From Eleginops maclovinus (Eukaryota > Chordata > Actinopteri > Perciformes > Eleginopidae), in the NCBI RefSeq assembly GCF_036324505.1, contig NC_086364.1:21086148-21150147 (forward strand): a DNA stretch of 64,000 nucleotides, written 5' to 3'. Shown in pieces: positions 24,186 through 36,580 of the stretch. Within the stretch, counting starts at the first letter, position 1. Every line of letters starts with the position of its first letter. The position numbers were made by a program, and so were the translations under genes. Under the pieces are notes generated by a model. The model ran no database searches and was not told the DNA's origin. It worked only from the letters and a program-made list of their open reading frames with translations.

Positions 24186-24822
24186 ATATCGCCCACACAT
24201 CTGATATTGTACTTCTTAAACATATATCTAATAAACAGTAGTATTCATGTGTTAATGAGCTTACTTATCAAATTAATTCAGTCAATTAAAGTTGAAAACA
24301 TTTTCTAACAAACTTAGTTGATATGAAAGCTATTTCCATAACAATTAGCTTGAAATATACCCTTCATATTTCCCCTTATTATGAGCAATCTGAAGCTTCT
24401 GTTTTAAGGAATGAACTGCAAGCACTTATTATTACCAAGTAAACGAAACCCTATGGAGAGCTGGGATGTAGACTGTTAAAGCAAATTCAATTATCAAGAA
24501 TAACTGACCTACATTTGACTGATTTTGCTCATTTATAACTTAACTTATGAGGCAATATACCTCACCTTCATACTGCATTTTAAAAGGAATTCTAATGCAT
24601 TATAAAAATTAAAATGGTATAAAATCTATGGGAATTATAATGCACTTACAGTATAATGTCTAGTAATTATTGTTTTGAAGCATTACCTCTTATGAGTGCG
24701 GATAACTATGCTTTATCTCTACTATAAATGGATAATACATACGTTAGCATGCAGAGATAAATAACCATGAACGTGGAAGTGAGCGTCTAAAGTAGCTCAT
24801 GCCGTAGAAATAGAAAGTGACC

Positions 24823-24862
24823 CACACACACACACACACGCACACACACACACACACACACA
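24823..24862 (+). repeat. (CA)n microsatellite
   Basis: 40 bp of CA with one G interruption. Confidence 0.94.
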
Positions 24863-25327
24863 GGACGTTAAATTAGACAGAAGAGTTTTCCGAGCGGTGG
24901 TCTGACCCCTGGCTGATGGAGGTGTGGGAGGAGCAGGTTGATGGTGCTGCTCTCTCCCCAGTGGATCCCTCAGCTGCAGGACCAGCACATCATCAAACAG
25001 CTGCAGGCGCTCCCACCGCTCAGCAGCTGCCACCTCTCAGCAAACGATGAGGAAACGCTTCACATTGTGACTGCGGCTGCCCGGTTTATTAGCAGAGTGA
25101 GTCAAGGGTCTCTGGCAATGACTCCAAACCCCCCCCCCCCAACTCCCCTTTCCATTTATACTGTGATGTTTCCTCTGGGAGCCCATTGGACACTGCCAGG
25201 AACAGCTGCTGGGAGCCGGTCTGCACTGTGGTTATACAATTGACCCATCCCAAGCACTGTCTTCCTTATTTACTGTTGCCTGGTCGGACAAGCTTGCCAA
25301 AATCATCATTGTGTGCAGTTCTGCTTA

Positions 25328-25395
25328 GCCGGGTGGTGCAGGAATGAGTCCTCAAATATGGAAATGAGTTAGCAGTTAGCACTTCTGGTTCATGT
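25328..25395 (-). mobile_element. GAGTGGTGCAG-family terminus
   Basis: gggtggtgcaggaatgagtcc ... gaaatgagttagcagttagc: only the 3' end, reversed. Confidence 0.6.
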
Positions 25396-26469
25396 TATTT
25401 AAAGGTAATTTTTCCCTTCCGTTTATTCTTTCTTTTTTCATTCACATAAAATAACTGCTTTCGGATTCAAGGTGTCTGAATAAAGGTATACTTTTCATTT
25501 AGTGCAGATAAATGCTAGGTGGCAAGGCACGTGGGTGAGTTAAACATTATAAAATGCATCGTTAATCTTAAAACTCATGAGAAATTGGTTGGCAATGGAC
25601 TAAAAATGACAGGCAGGATTTGATCTATACTCTTGGGCAGAAACCCCAAAGTGTTAACACATAGGATGCAAAGTAAAGTAAGCCATTAGACAAATCATGC
25701 TGCTTTACCCAGATTACATGAAGTGTCCATCCTTAATGAATTAATAAAGTTATGAGTATCATAAACGCACAGCTGGCCTCGAGCCAAAGCTCTGTGTTAC
25801 TGTGTGTACTGTAAAGAAGCAGGGCCAAAGCCGCGTCAAAAACAAGGCCTTAAACACACACTGGTGCGACTATACTGGTAGTTATGGGGCAAAACTGAGT
25901 GTTGCGTCTTTCAAACAACACATCAACAAGCCCCGCCCTTTATTCACCTTTATCCTCCAATAAGAGTTAATTGAACTTGGTACCCAGAAGCTAGTTTGAA
26001 GCTGGTTAGTCTCATTTAGCCACTTAGTCAGCAATACACGTTGTTTCTCCGTAAAATGTTAAAGTGATGCCAGAAAACAATACTTCTGTTGGTCAGAAAG
26101 GGTATAATGGGTCCAGAAATATGAAGATGGGGTCATATGTCTGGTCAGATGGCACAGACAGCTTACGGAGAATAAATAGGGGATGGATGTCTGGTGGGTC
26201 TGCCGGGGGACGAGTGGCAGGCAGCAGGCTGAGACTGAGACTGAGATTTCTGATTCTTTCTTTTACTCTCCTTTTCTCTGGCGAGGAAGTAAAGAAACCG
26301 GAACTTTGGATTTATTTGTTGTTTGAGGTGCAATATATGACTCAGCAGCTTTAAGACATGAAGGAAGTATTAGTTTCTGCTTCGCTCTAATGCAGGATTT
26401 TCACCGGAAAGTGGGCGGGGCTTAATTTTGTCAGTAAGTGACGTTAGCGCCTCATGCTATGTTTTCTAG

Positions 26470-26535
26470 ACAAATCTCTGCCAGTGCTGACTCATTACCA
26501 GGTTTTAGGACTCATTCCTGCACCACTCTGTATTG
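26470..26535 (+). mobile_element. GAGTGGTGCAG-family terminus
   Basis: gactcattaccaggttttag then gactcattcctgcaccactc. The rest of the element is absent. Confidence 0.55.
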
Positions 26536-27385
26536 TTCTTCACCTTATGTACATCTGCACATAGAGTATATCTATTGTGATGGACATCTGACTTGTTCAA
26601 ACGACACGTCTATAAACATGTTCACAGCATGGATATGCGAGGCACCGCTGTACGCCAGGTTACACAAACACACTCAACTTATAAATAAAGTAGGACATGT
26701 GTGCAGAGGCGTAATCATAGCCCTAATGCACCAGCAGCGACTGTACCCCCCCCTGCTGCCTCCTGCACGCCATAATTATGCCATATATAACACACATCTG
26801 TATTTGTAATTATTTATTGCTTGAATCCACATCTTCTCCAGCCCACATATTTCAGTCTTTTTTTTTTTATTCAAAAGGTTTCCATGCATGAACTTTGCTG
26901 AAAATTCAAGACTTAGTTCTTTACATGCAGTAAAAGTAATAAAAATAGCCTTATTATACATCTTAAATCCTATGTTCTACATGTAAATGAAGTCAAAACT
27001 AAAATGAGAGAAGGGAAAAATGTATTAAAAGTAAATAATTATAATAAAACAATTATTTAAAAATGATACAAAGGGAATATTTCTATTTATTTATAGTTTA
27101 TATAATGTTTAACAGCCGAAAAATCTGTAAATTGTGCACCTTTTATTCATATTTTTGTATTTTCTTTAGGGCTTTTACTCTTTTTTTCATAGTTTTCTTC
27201 ACTAGTTTATTCATTTGTTTCTATTTTATCCTACAAAATGTCGTTGTACACTAGTATAAAAACAACAAACATCTTCTAACTCTTAAATATTCCTACAAAC
27301 TTCTTTAAAAAGACCGGAAGGTGCTTTTAGTTTTTGCCCTTGGTAGTCTGTTTTCCCTCCTCTCACACTGCATGGTGCCACAGGT

Positions 27386-27406
27386 TGTGTGTGTGTGTGT
27401 GTGTGT

Positions 27407-27440
<34 letters not shown>
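27386..27440 (+). repeat. (GT)n microsatellite
   Basis: Two GT runs split by tgta. Confidence 0.95.
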
Positions 27441-27441
<1 letters not shown>

Positions 27442-27663
27442 TCAGGCAGCCGCCCACACGTCTCGCTGCTCTGTGGTCAGAGAGGTTGTCCAGGTAACCT
27501 TTTTCTTTCATCACCTGTCAGCACTGGTTCTGGGTCAGAGACTCCTGAGGGCTGAGCTTTCAAACACAAAGGAACAGAACAATGTGGCGCCAATCACTCA
27601 GTCCTAAAAACATCAGATTATAGCGCCAAACATTTCAGGGTCAACAGTCTTACTTCCAGTTAG

Positions 27664-28399
27664 CAGAGGTGGAAGAACAGCCTTTACTTAAATGACCAAT
27701 ATTCAAGTGTTCAAACACTCCGGTACAAGTCAAAGTCCTGCATTCACAATCTCACTTATTCAAATTAAACTTTATTTATAACACACTTTTCAAACACAAA
27801 GGGTAAAACAGAGTGCTTCACTAACCCAAAAACAATAGATACAGTCTTAAACACAGGACTGAATGAAACAGGACAACAATAATAAAGGAAGAATAACACA
27901 ATTACTAAGATAAAGTTCAGAAATATTATTTAGAAAAATGTACTTTTATATAATATAATAAATTTAATGGAGTAAAATTAATTATTTTCATTTTTTAAAT
28001 TTAGTGAGTGTAAAAAATAAATAAGTGTGAAGCTCGATTTTATTTTTACTTGATTTAATTTTGAAATATAAGTGATTCATAAATAATATCTTGTTGTTGT
28101 TGTTGTTGTTGCTGTTATGACTAGAGTATCAAAAGTAAAAGCACTCACATATTCACGGACTCTTTTTGAAAATGATTTTGGAGGATTTGACCTTTTTTCT
28201 CTTTACTCTTTACCCACTTTACAGATGCATGATGTAAAACAATAATATGTTTTATGCAATATCTTCTCCTGAAATGAACCAAAGCCTTAATATAAATCAA
28301 AAGCAGAAGTGTAGAAGGTAATAGGAATCTCAATGGCACTTAAAAATTGTACTTAAGTACTCAAAGTCGTTGAGTAAATGTGCTTAGTTTCCACCGCTG
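27664..28399 (+). mobile_element. hAT-type MITE with 8-bp target-site duplication
   Basis: Starts cagaggtggaagaac and ends gtttccaccgctg, inverted termini. The flanks are ccagttag (27656-27663) and ccagatag (28400-28407), an 8-bp duplication with one mismatch, as produced by hAT transposases. A second repeat (27758-27905) sits inside it. The element encodes no transposase. Confidence 0.85.
27758..27905 (-). mobile_element. LINE 3'-end fragment nested in the hAT MITE
   Basis: caaattaaactttatttata..., agagtgcttcac and acacaggactgaatgaaacagg are shared with 45735-45900. The family is a common teleost non-LTR 3' end read in reverse. Its position inside 27664-28399 makes it the later insertion. 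Confidence 0.6.
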
Positions 28400-29188
28400 C
28401 CAGATAGTGCCGACAAAGACGAAGACTTGTTTGACGCAGAGGGACTTTCTTCGAACTCCTGGGGCTCATTGAGCTGCTTCTGATTCGTGAAACTCTCATC
28501 ATGACATTCTCATTTTAATTAAAAGGAAAAATGAAGCCACTACAGCACGCGTGACTTAAGACACTCGACTACAGAGCGTTTGATTTCACCCCGAGAGATA
28601 CGGAGAGTCGTCTTTTCTTTGCCGTCCTGCTAAATATCAAACCAGACAATAAATGTGAGAAATCACCCAGCCTTTGTCCTCCAGTTCTCATGCAAATAAC
28701 ACCATGGACAAACCTGACACTTAGCACATAATGAGAAGAGGGCGGCGAGAGAGTGCGAGCGCAAGAGCCAGATAAGTGGGAATATTGAGAGGAAGCATTG
28801 TTCGATGATAAAAACGGAGAGAGAGAAAGAGATAAATAGTGTTAAAATGAAAGCGGGGAGGGATGGAGAGCAGAGGCCCCTTCAAAGACCCCCTCTCTCT
28901 GAAAATAGACCACATTATAGACCGGCGGATTGGTCGGCAAACATGTGACTCGGCTGTCTTTTCTGAGGGGGCTGCTTCAGAACATCATGTACAGACACAG
29001 GTCCAAACACATAATCACACACACTCTCACACACACTCACATGCCACCTTCCACCTCCACAGCAGGCTGCACAGACAGGCTGCATGAATATGTATCAGAG
29101 GAGCTCATAATGAGTTCACACGTTAGACCAGTCTCTCTGTCGCTTCCTCGCGTAACGAAGGCTCTGGATCCAGCTGATCTCATCATCG

Positions 29189-29275
29189 GCGGTGGAGGAA
29201 GTATTCAGACCCTTCACATAAGCAACGGTACTCGTTGGTGCAAGTTAAAGTCCTGCATCGGAAATGTCACTTAAG
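29189..29275 (+). mobile_element. hAT-like MITE end fragment
   Basis: ggcggtggaggaagtattcagacc ... caagttaaagtcctgcat matches the left end of the CAGAGGTGG family; the right half is missing. Confidence 0.55.
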
Positions 29276-29369
29276 TATAAGTCAGTTCTTGTTATGAGCC
29301 AGGTGTACATATTGTTTCCACGGAGGAAAATAGTCCGATCCACTGCGTGTTTACTTCCTGTATGTCTTC

Positions 29370-29790
29370 TTCTGCTGTTTACATTACATTACATTTCAAT
29401 TGGATGGCGCTTTCATCCAAAGAGACTTAGAATAAGTGCAAAAAACATACAGAATCAAACTCTCAACAACAAGGAAAGTGCAGAATATATTCACTTCAAG
29501 CAAGTGCTGGTGAATAAGTTGCAAGGCCTCAGCTAACTCTACAAAATATTTAGAATTTAATTGCCAAGATGCAATTGAAACAGATGTGTGTTTAGTTTAC
29601 GACGGAGGATCTGCACAGTTTCTGCTGTCCTGACGTCAATGGGGAGCTGATTCCACCAATCAGGAGCCAGGATAGCAAACAGGCGTGTGTATGGTTTAAC
29701 CAAGGCCTGGATCCCCTCACAGCTCTGTAGGCCAGTACCAGTGCCTTGTTTAGCCAACATGGATCCAACGTTTTGTGCTCTCCACAAATC
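29370..29790 (-). mobile_element. L2/CR1-like LINE 3' end with ORF2 C-terminus
   Basis: On the minus strand, 29787-29557 encodes a 76-residue frame ending PDWWNQLPIDVRTAETVQIL and RRKLNTHLFQLHL. This is like the LWNSLP..vR.a....F...L.THLF signature at the C-terminus of L2/CR1-clade reverse transcriptase proteins. It is followed by a 3' UTR and a tail reading ctttggatgaaagcgcc and then atgtaatgtaatg. It is 5'-truncated, as usual for LINEs, and lacks the polymerase domain. Confidence 0.7.
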
Positions 29791-29899
29791 TAAAGAGTAA
29801 TATTAAAAAAGTATAAAATTACTTTTTCTGATGACTTTTTGACGACAGCCGACGTTAAATTGACCGGACTTCTTTCTGTGGATTGATATGACTGCACAC

Positions 29900-29990
29900 A
29901 GTCTCTTGATCCTCCTTAGCAACAGTCTGTAAGCGAAATGAATAGCCTTGCTTGACCAATCAGAATCAAGTATTCATCTAATCCGTGTAA
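29900..29990 (-). mobile_element. Fragment of the same small MITE family as 36447-36563
   Basis: Shares cctccttagcaacagtctg and accaatcagaatcaagtatt with the copies near 34.7 kb and 36.5 kb. It is shortened in the middle. Confidence 0.6.
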
Positions 29991-30249
29991 AACACAGATT
30001 TTCTTTACTTGTATTTTCATGCAAAAGTTTTCATTTGTAAATTAACTAAAGCTGTGAAAAACAGATCTTTTTTTCGTAATATCCCCAGGGGCCGTCGACC
30101 ATCCAATCCTTTTTAAATCTCTTCGCTAAAGATCAGAATCACGGCTTTCATTCGGAAAAAAACCAAACAAAAATGTCACGTCTAAAAATGCATTAGCGAG
30201 CGCAATCTACTGCTAGCGCTGTTCACAACCTTTCAAACCATATTCATCA

Positions 30250-30251
<2 letters not shown>

Positions 30252-30327
<76 letters not shown>
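30252..30327 (+). repeat. (AC)n microsatellite
   Basis: About 76 bp of pure AC. Confidence 0.97.
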
Positions 30328-30330
<3 letters not shown>

Positions 30331-30534
30331 CTTTCTCCACAGTAACGCTTTCTGTTCTTGTGGATTTATTACTGTGAGAGTGGAACATGTTGTAAATGGA
30401 ACAGAGTGCCGTTATTAAATACAAAACTCAAAATTGCGGTGCCTGTTTTTCACCTGTTAGTTTTTTTTTTACCCTCTTTAAAACAAATGATATGGACACT
30501 GAGCACACACAACCAAAAAGAAATACATTTTCAG

Positions 30535-30614
30535 AGTTTAGCCTTTGCAGACCATTAACATGCACACAAACCTATAAAACGCTCTACAGAAAAGGTGTTA
30601 AAGGGCCCCTTTAA
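30535..30614 (-). mobile_element. TTAA-type MITE end fragment
   Basis: agtttagcctttgcagacc ... cttttaaagggccccTTTAA style terminus; only the final 80 bp are present. Confidence 0.6.
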
Positions 30615-32343
30615 ATGTGTGTGTGCAGTTTTCTTCCACACACTACCACACCATGACCTCCCCTCATATAGCCGGTCTCCATTTGACTCTTGCAGAGATC
30701 CACCGCGGACGTCCTGTTAGTTATAATTGTGTGATTAATAGCTGACGGGAGCCAATTAAAGAGCTGTGATATCTGCGCCATGCCTCATATCCTCAGCTCT
30801 AGCAACTATCCACCGCAGCAATATGAGCCGCGTTAGCCTGGACGTTCGTTAATGACTATGGCTCCGTTTATTGTCCATTTGGGCCCACTTAGTACCTGGT
30901 TTGGTGTGGTTGGGGCGGGTAACCACCTGAAACACTGTGATCTTACCTAATTGGCCGATGCCTTGTTGGATCTGTATATTAACAGACGCAGAAGCACTCA
31001 AACCCAGGCAATTTAGGACCAAAAAAAAAAGAACTATCCTCAATCACAATCAGGTTTTTTCACCGAGGAGCTTTAAGGACATAAAACCAGAAAGAGAAAA
31101 TAAATTGTAGGAAAAAGTGCCAAATATAAAACCGTTTTACAAACTGTCTTAACATTAAAAAGATAAAGAGAAATATTTAAAAAAATTATAAATGTGCAAA
31201 AAAAACAAGTACAGAAATTCATGAATGAATAAATAAAGTAATTGAATGTGAAGTGGAGAGCTGCGCAGAATTAAAAAGAGGTAGCCTGTTGATCACACAT
31301 CAAGTAAAGGCAGCTTAAAGACAAAACACAATGGGAAACGATACGTTTAGCATAGATGCTAACATGAATTCATCTTAATTAATTAACTGTTTTGCGTATG
31401 AAAGTCTGCAAACATCAAATAATTCCCATTAATGTGCATTACTTTTTTATATAATGCATTCTGTCATTCTAACATATACACTGTTTATTTATTCCTGGAT
31501 TTGACTTGTACCTCTTGCTCTATATTGCACTAGTTAATGTCTAAAGTATACTGTATGTTGCACTGTCCGAGGAGCCTCTGTAGATATCAGTTTTCCCAAT
31601 GGTGAATATCACATGTTCTCAATCGTCCTACAATGAGTCATGGAGTCCAACATGCACACACATTTTTCTGGAACGATTTTGGTTATTTCACAGGAGACAT
31701 GTCCGTACGTTAGTTTTTATCTGAGCTCCTCTCACCGGGAAGATGATGTACTTCTGCGCGCTCGTCACGATGTAGCAGGGTTTGGTGACAGTCGTGGGTT
31801 GTTTTGTTTGTGTTGCCAGGCCGCTGTCACTCAAACACCCACACAGTCCTGATGATTAACTGAGTAATCAAATGTTAAACTCTCAGTAAATCATACCTAA
31901 GGTTGCTTCTTTTCCCAACTTTATTGTGGACTGTCGCTTGTTTACTAAGAAAATAGCTTGAAGATAGTTTGAAGTTTTTGGATGGTTTAAAATGTCTTTT
32001 AGTGTTTGAACATTAGTCAAAAAACCCACCAAACTCAGTTTACTGTTAGAATAGGAAGGAAAGCCAGTACATTGTTCACCTTTTATGGTTAAATATCCTG
32101 CAAAACAAAACACAGGCTTACAAACTTTTATCATAATTTGATCATTTTTGTTGCTTTATGTAGATATGCAATGAAAGGATTGCTTATTTAATTCCCTTGT
32201 ACCTGCACATCGACAATAAAGGAGTTTAATTAATGCAATTTGAATATTTAACAAGTCCATTTGAGATTTCAATTGTGTAGCTCTAATATAAACACACTTT
32301 TAAATAAATACACACGCATGCAAAAAAACGTTTAGAAATGCTG

Positions 32344-32345
<2 letters not shown>

Positions 32346-32401
<56 letters not shown>

Positions 32402-32402
32402 T
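32346..32402 (+). repeat. (TG)n microsatellite
   Basis: 57 bp of TG. A G-rich stretch with shorter TG runs follows at 32520-32560. Confidence 0.97.
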
Positions 32403-32639
32403 GCTTGTACCTTGGGGGGGTTTTAGGCTGGTAGAGGCTATCTGCAGTCCACCCGTGTGTAACTGATATGACTGTTGTGTGCGCTGGTGTGGCTAATAGT
32501 GCTAATGGTGGGTGATACTGGGAGGGGGGGTGTGTGTGTGTGTGGGGGGGGTGGGAGAAGTGTGTCCATGTGTCAGAGGTCTCTATATGCTAATCTGTTC
32601 TTGAGAGGATTCCATGTGAAAAGCTCTTTTACCAACGGA

Positions 32640-32770
32640 CAAAAAATGCTGAATGTACCGGGCTCGTTTCCCATTCAGACCCGGGTTCGAATCCCGCCTG
32701 GATCAATCCGATGATTTATGTAACCAAATAAAGTCAAGTTTTATTCATATAGCCTTAAATCTGTATACAT
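32640..32770 (+). mobile_element. tRNA-like SINE remnant joined to a LINE tail
   Basis: A B-box-like gggttcgaatcccgcc occurs at about 32680, with no acceptable A box upstream. It is followed by aaataaagtcaagttttattc, which resembles a LINE/SINE tail. Confidence 0.45.
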
Positions 32771-34081
32771 TTCTCTCCAGGGCTTTTATCCCAATCAGAA
32801 ATTCTTTAATCGTCTTACAGCGGGGAGATTTACCTCGTAAAGAGTAGGCTAACATATATATACATACATAAGAGGCAAGCATTATATACAATACAAAGCA
32901 AACAATTAACACACTCTCCTCAAAACCACCAGACTCCATTGAAAGAATTGTACCTCTGATTGTTGCAAAACACTCCATTTAGACGGAAAAAATCACATTA
33001 AATGTCTCTTTCCATTGTTTTGAGTCTCTCCATTGTTCTTAAAGCACCTCTTCTGTCTTCAGAGTGTGAAAAGGAGAACAAATTGTGACAGATATAAACA
33101 TAAGTTAACAAACAGAACCGTTATCGTTGTTTGCCAAACCTGCTTCTGACATATTTAACGGTTTTATCCCGCATTTCTTTTGCCCGTCTTTTCCTTTTTT
33201 AAAAGCTGTAAATGAACACAATCAAAACAACGCTAGAAACACCGGAAGGCTTACTCGTCCACTTGCTAGTAAAGGATTAAAACCCCAATTTTTTTGCACT
33301 GTTTTCTGTGTTTAAAACACCCGTATATTGGGGCTAATGTTCTGGAAAAAAAGGCTATAAAACACACTCATCTTTCAGTATGCACGGCAGAGCCGACAGT
33401 ACTGCCTTTACATGGTCAATCAATGCTCATAGCAATGTGTGTGTCTGCTTCTGTGTGTGTGTGTGTGTATCTCTGTGTCCATCAACTGTATGTGTGTGCG
33501 CATGTAGGCCCTATTTTAATTGTTGCCATGGAAACAGAGTGCTGCCAGAGAAAGTCCAGATTCAAAGAGGGCATCTCTCCCCGTCTCGATCTGCGACAAC
33601 TCTTCATCTTTCCTCCTCTTCTTCTTCTCTTTCTTTTAGCCTTTTCCTCACCAAGGTCTTCCTCTCCATCATCCCACCTCCCCCCCCCCATCCCCTCCTC
33701 TTTACTGTCGCCTCTTATCATCCCTCCTCCCTCGTTTCTTCCCTCCCACCTCTTCATTCCGGAGAGTGGTGTGCAATTGACTATTAACACAGGGACCTGT
33801 AATTAGAGCTGACGAACCTCCAGCAATTAGTTTTCCCCAAAGAAGTTGTTCTGTCATCTCCGCCGCGTACGTCCCTTTATCCCTCTCTCAATCTCCTTTC
33901 TCCCCCTCTGTCATTTTGCTGTCTGATTAGCTGTCAGCTTCGCGTGGCGCTTATTGTTTTTACTCCTTTTCTTTTCCAGCTGCCTTGTTTTAAGGAGATG
34001 AACACACAATACACTACTCAGAAGGACTTTATGAGCAGCTACACCCCCCAACTAATGAACGTCCCGGGTGTCTCTGCCCAC

Positions 34082-34745
34082 AAAGAGGAGTTAACACCTA
34101 CTCTGACATATATCCTCCCACACATTTCGATGTAAACACACTTTTCTTTCGTAAAAAGCGTATTTTTTATGTCTGTCCTTCTGTAGGGTTACTACAAAGA
34201 AGCCCTATTACAATTTGTGTGGTGGGTTTCCCTTTCCTGTAGGTTCCTGTGCATGTAAATGGTCTGCAAAGGCTAAAATCCCAAAGTTCCAGAACATAGT
34301 GACATCACTATGTAACATTTGCACACCTAGCTGGCGCTTCAACATATTTCCTAACACTGCATAGTTGAATACTCGATTCTGATTGGTCGATTTGGATATT
34401 TCAGAGGTTATTAATATGCAAAAGAGGAGTTAACACCTACTCTGACATATATCCTCCCGCACATCTGGATGTAAACACACATTTGTTTCATATAAAGCAT
34501 ATTTTTTTCCATCTGTCCTTTGTAGGGTTACTATAAGATGCTTTTCGGGGGGTTTTCCCTTTACTGTTTTTATAGGTTTCTGTGTATGTAAATGGTCTGC
34601 AAAGGCTAAAATCTCAAAGTTCCAAAACATAGTGACATCACTACGTAACACTAAAGCACTCCGTTTCACATTTTCATTACACGGCTTGGTTGAATACTCG
34701 ATTCTGATTGGTTAATTCGGACATTCTAGAGGCTATTAATACTCG
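34082..34745 (+). repeat. Direct tandem duplication of a composite MITE block (about 337 bp)
   Basis: aaagaggagttaacacctac ... catatatcctccc occurs at 34082 and again at about 34420. Both are followed by a TTAA-type MITE end (gtgcatgtaaatggtctgc, agtgacatcact) and then by the small MITE body (gttgaatactcgattctgattggt). Copies are diverged by point changes and small indels. Confidence 0.85.
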
Positions 34746-35269
34746 ATAACACACCGCTGCTAAGCAAAATAATGCCTGTTGCTAAGGACGGTCGAGGGAG
34801 GGGAGGAAAGAGGTTAAGAGACGTCAAATAAAACCACAGAAGTTCAATTTTGTTTGCAATGTTTAGAAGTGTAACAGTTATCTGATTACGTATTTTTCAA
34901 AAGGAACTACGGTTACATTTCGTATCCTGATTACGTAATCCCGTTACTCCCCAATCCTGGTCCTTTGTCTCCATCTGTGCTGTCCTACCTTTACTGCCTC
35001 CATAACTCTCTCTCTCATTTCCCCTCTGCATCCCCATTATGAAAATGCTCTATAAATAAGTCGGAGAGAGAGATATGGTCAAGTGGAACGTGGGAGGGAG
35101 GTGGAGGGATGGACGGCAAACGGCTGTAAGTGCTAAACTAGGCCAACAAGGGGCGAAGGGGAGGAGGGCGGGTATCGTATCAAAGTCCTGCGAGTTGCTC
35201 TGAGCGCATCTGCCGTCAATCACTTAATCAATTTCGACGTCAGTCAGTCAGTTTGTGTGCGTCTCGAGT

Positions 35270-35313
35270 GTGAGTGTGTGTGTGTGTGTGTGTGTATGTG
35301 TGTGTGTGTGTGT
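35270..35313 (+). repeat. (TG)n microsatellite
   Basis: 44 bp of TG with one A interruption. Confidence 0.94.
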
Positions 35314-35487
35314 CAGTCATCTGGCTCCAGATGGTTTGTCAGTCAGACGGAGCTGGCGTTGTTTCCTGCTTCCTGCCCTTCCTCTCTGTACAGGCGATCT
35401 CAGAACTGAACATGCCCCGAGTCTTCAGTTAAGATGGGCCTTTGATCAAATAGAAGTAAAGAGATCCAACGTGTTTAAAAAGTATAT

Positions 35488-35872
35488 TATGTAGAGGACA
35501 TATTCTGCTCTTTTTCAGGTTCATATTTCTATTTTGTGCCTCTACTGTCTCCATGCTCTAATGTTCAAAAAGCTCTTTATGTTTCTCATCCTGCCTGTGC
35601 TGCAGCTCCTCTGTTCACCCTCTGTCTGAAACCAGAGCCCAGTCTGCTCTGATTGGTTAGCTGGATGGCTCTGTTGTGAGAGATGTAGAGATGTCCCGCC
35701 CCTTTGCCTGTCACGTACAATGTGTTTGAGTGCTAGCCAATTGAAGCGCGAGTGTTTCCGTAATGATGTCATCATGTTTCGGGACTTTGGGATTTGAGCC
35801 TTTGCAGACCATTTACATGCACCAAAACATGACAACCCCCCCCCCCCAAAAAAAAAAGCATAATAGGGCTGA
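35488..35872 (-). mobile_element. TTAA-type MITE, near full-length
   Basis: Runs from gtagaggacatattctgctc to aaaagcataatagggct, covering all body blocks in reverse, including tcccgcccctttgcc and gctctgattggttagctgg. A short poly-C/poly-A run interrupts the right end. Confidence 0.85.
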
Positions 35873-36130
35873 TTAGCACCGGCAAGTTTCCATATTGGAC
35901 TTTCATAACAAACTATAATATAATATAACCGTCTCCTTCACTCTCGTTTCGCAATCCTTTTATGACCTCCTCCCTTCCTCCCCTCGCTCCTCTCCCCTTG
36001 TCAAGACGCCAGCCTCTCATCTGGAGGGAGAGTTTATACCCTCCATAATACATACCATAATGCTGCTCAGAACGTTCCACATGAATCATTGATCCGCGCA
36101 GTAAACTATACGCCGTCGCACCATGTTTCG

Positions 36131-36157
36131 GTGTGTGTGTGTGTGTGTGTGTGTGTG
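36131..36157 (+). repeat. (GT)n microsatellite
   Basis: 27 bp of GT, about 440 bp before the grin2b acceptor. Confidence 0.94.
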
Positions 36158-36446
36158 CGCTTATGCACTATTTATGTGTGTCAAGTGTGACCCTGTGTGT
36201 GCGTCGTTCCTTACCCACAATGCCCCATTTCTGTGGACCGACAGTGATATGCACTGATTCATAGAATGCATGTAGTCCCCTCAGCAATTCACTTTATTCA
36301 ATCAATGTTGCATGGTGCGATGTTAACCTCCGTCTCCCCCTCTCTCTCTTATTCCCCCCCTTTATTTCTCTCATTTCCTGTCTGTCTTCTTCTGGTGATT
36401 TCTCTGATGTCCAAAGCTCTTTTAATCTCTTTCCTTCCCTCCCTTT

Positions 36447-36563
36447 ATCCTCCTTAGCATGGTCATTATTTTGCTCAGCAGCAGTCTGTTATCGAGTATT
36501 AATAACCTTCGACATGTCCACACGGACCAATCAGAATCGAGTATTCAACTAAGGCATGCAAAA
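36447..36563 (-). mobile_element. Small MITE copy abutting the grin2b splice acceptor
   Basis: The stretch cctccttagca... ttattttgctcagcagc ... gttatcgagtattaataacc ... accaatcagaatcgagtattcaact is the reverse complement of a sequence at about 34655-34790 and is also related to 34350-34415 and 29900-29990. Four related copies in one window show a dispersed short element. It ends about 18 bases before the polypyrimidine tract. No ends or target duplication could be fixed, so the class is unknown. Confidence 0.7.
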
Positions 36564-36580
36564 AGTGTATTTATCAAATC

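Larger units (their letters stand above)
30620..34080. other. Anonymous non-coding sequence
   Basis: Apart from the TG tract (32346) and SINE remnant (32640) I see only AT-rich unique sequence, a C/T-rich stretch at 33600-33770 and chance frames. Confidence 0.45.

Noticed and set aside
32640..32720. Candidate tRNA gene
   Set aside because: A good B box is present, but there is no A box or foldable acceptor stem; better explained as a SINE remnant.
33294..33806. 170-codon frame with poly-Ser/Pro
   Set aside because: It reads through a TG run and a C/T-rich tract; composition explains it.
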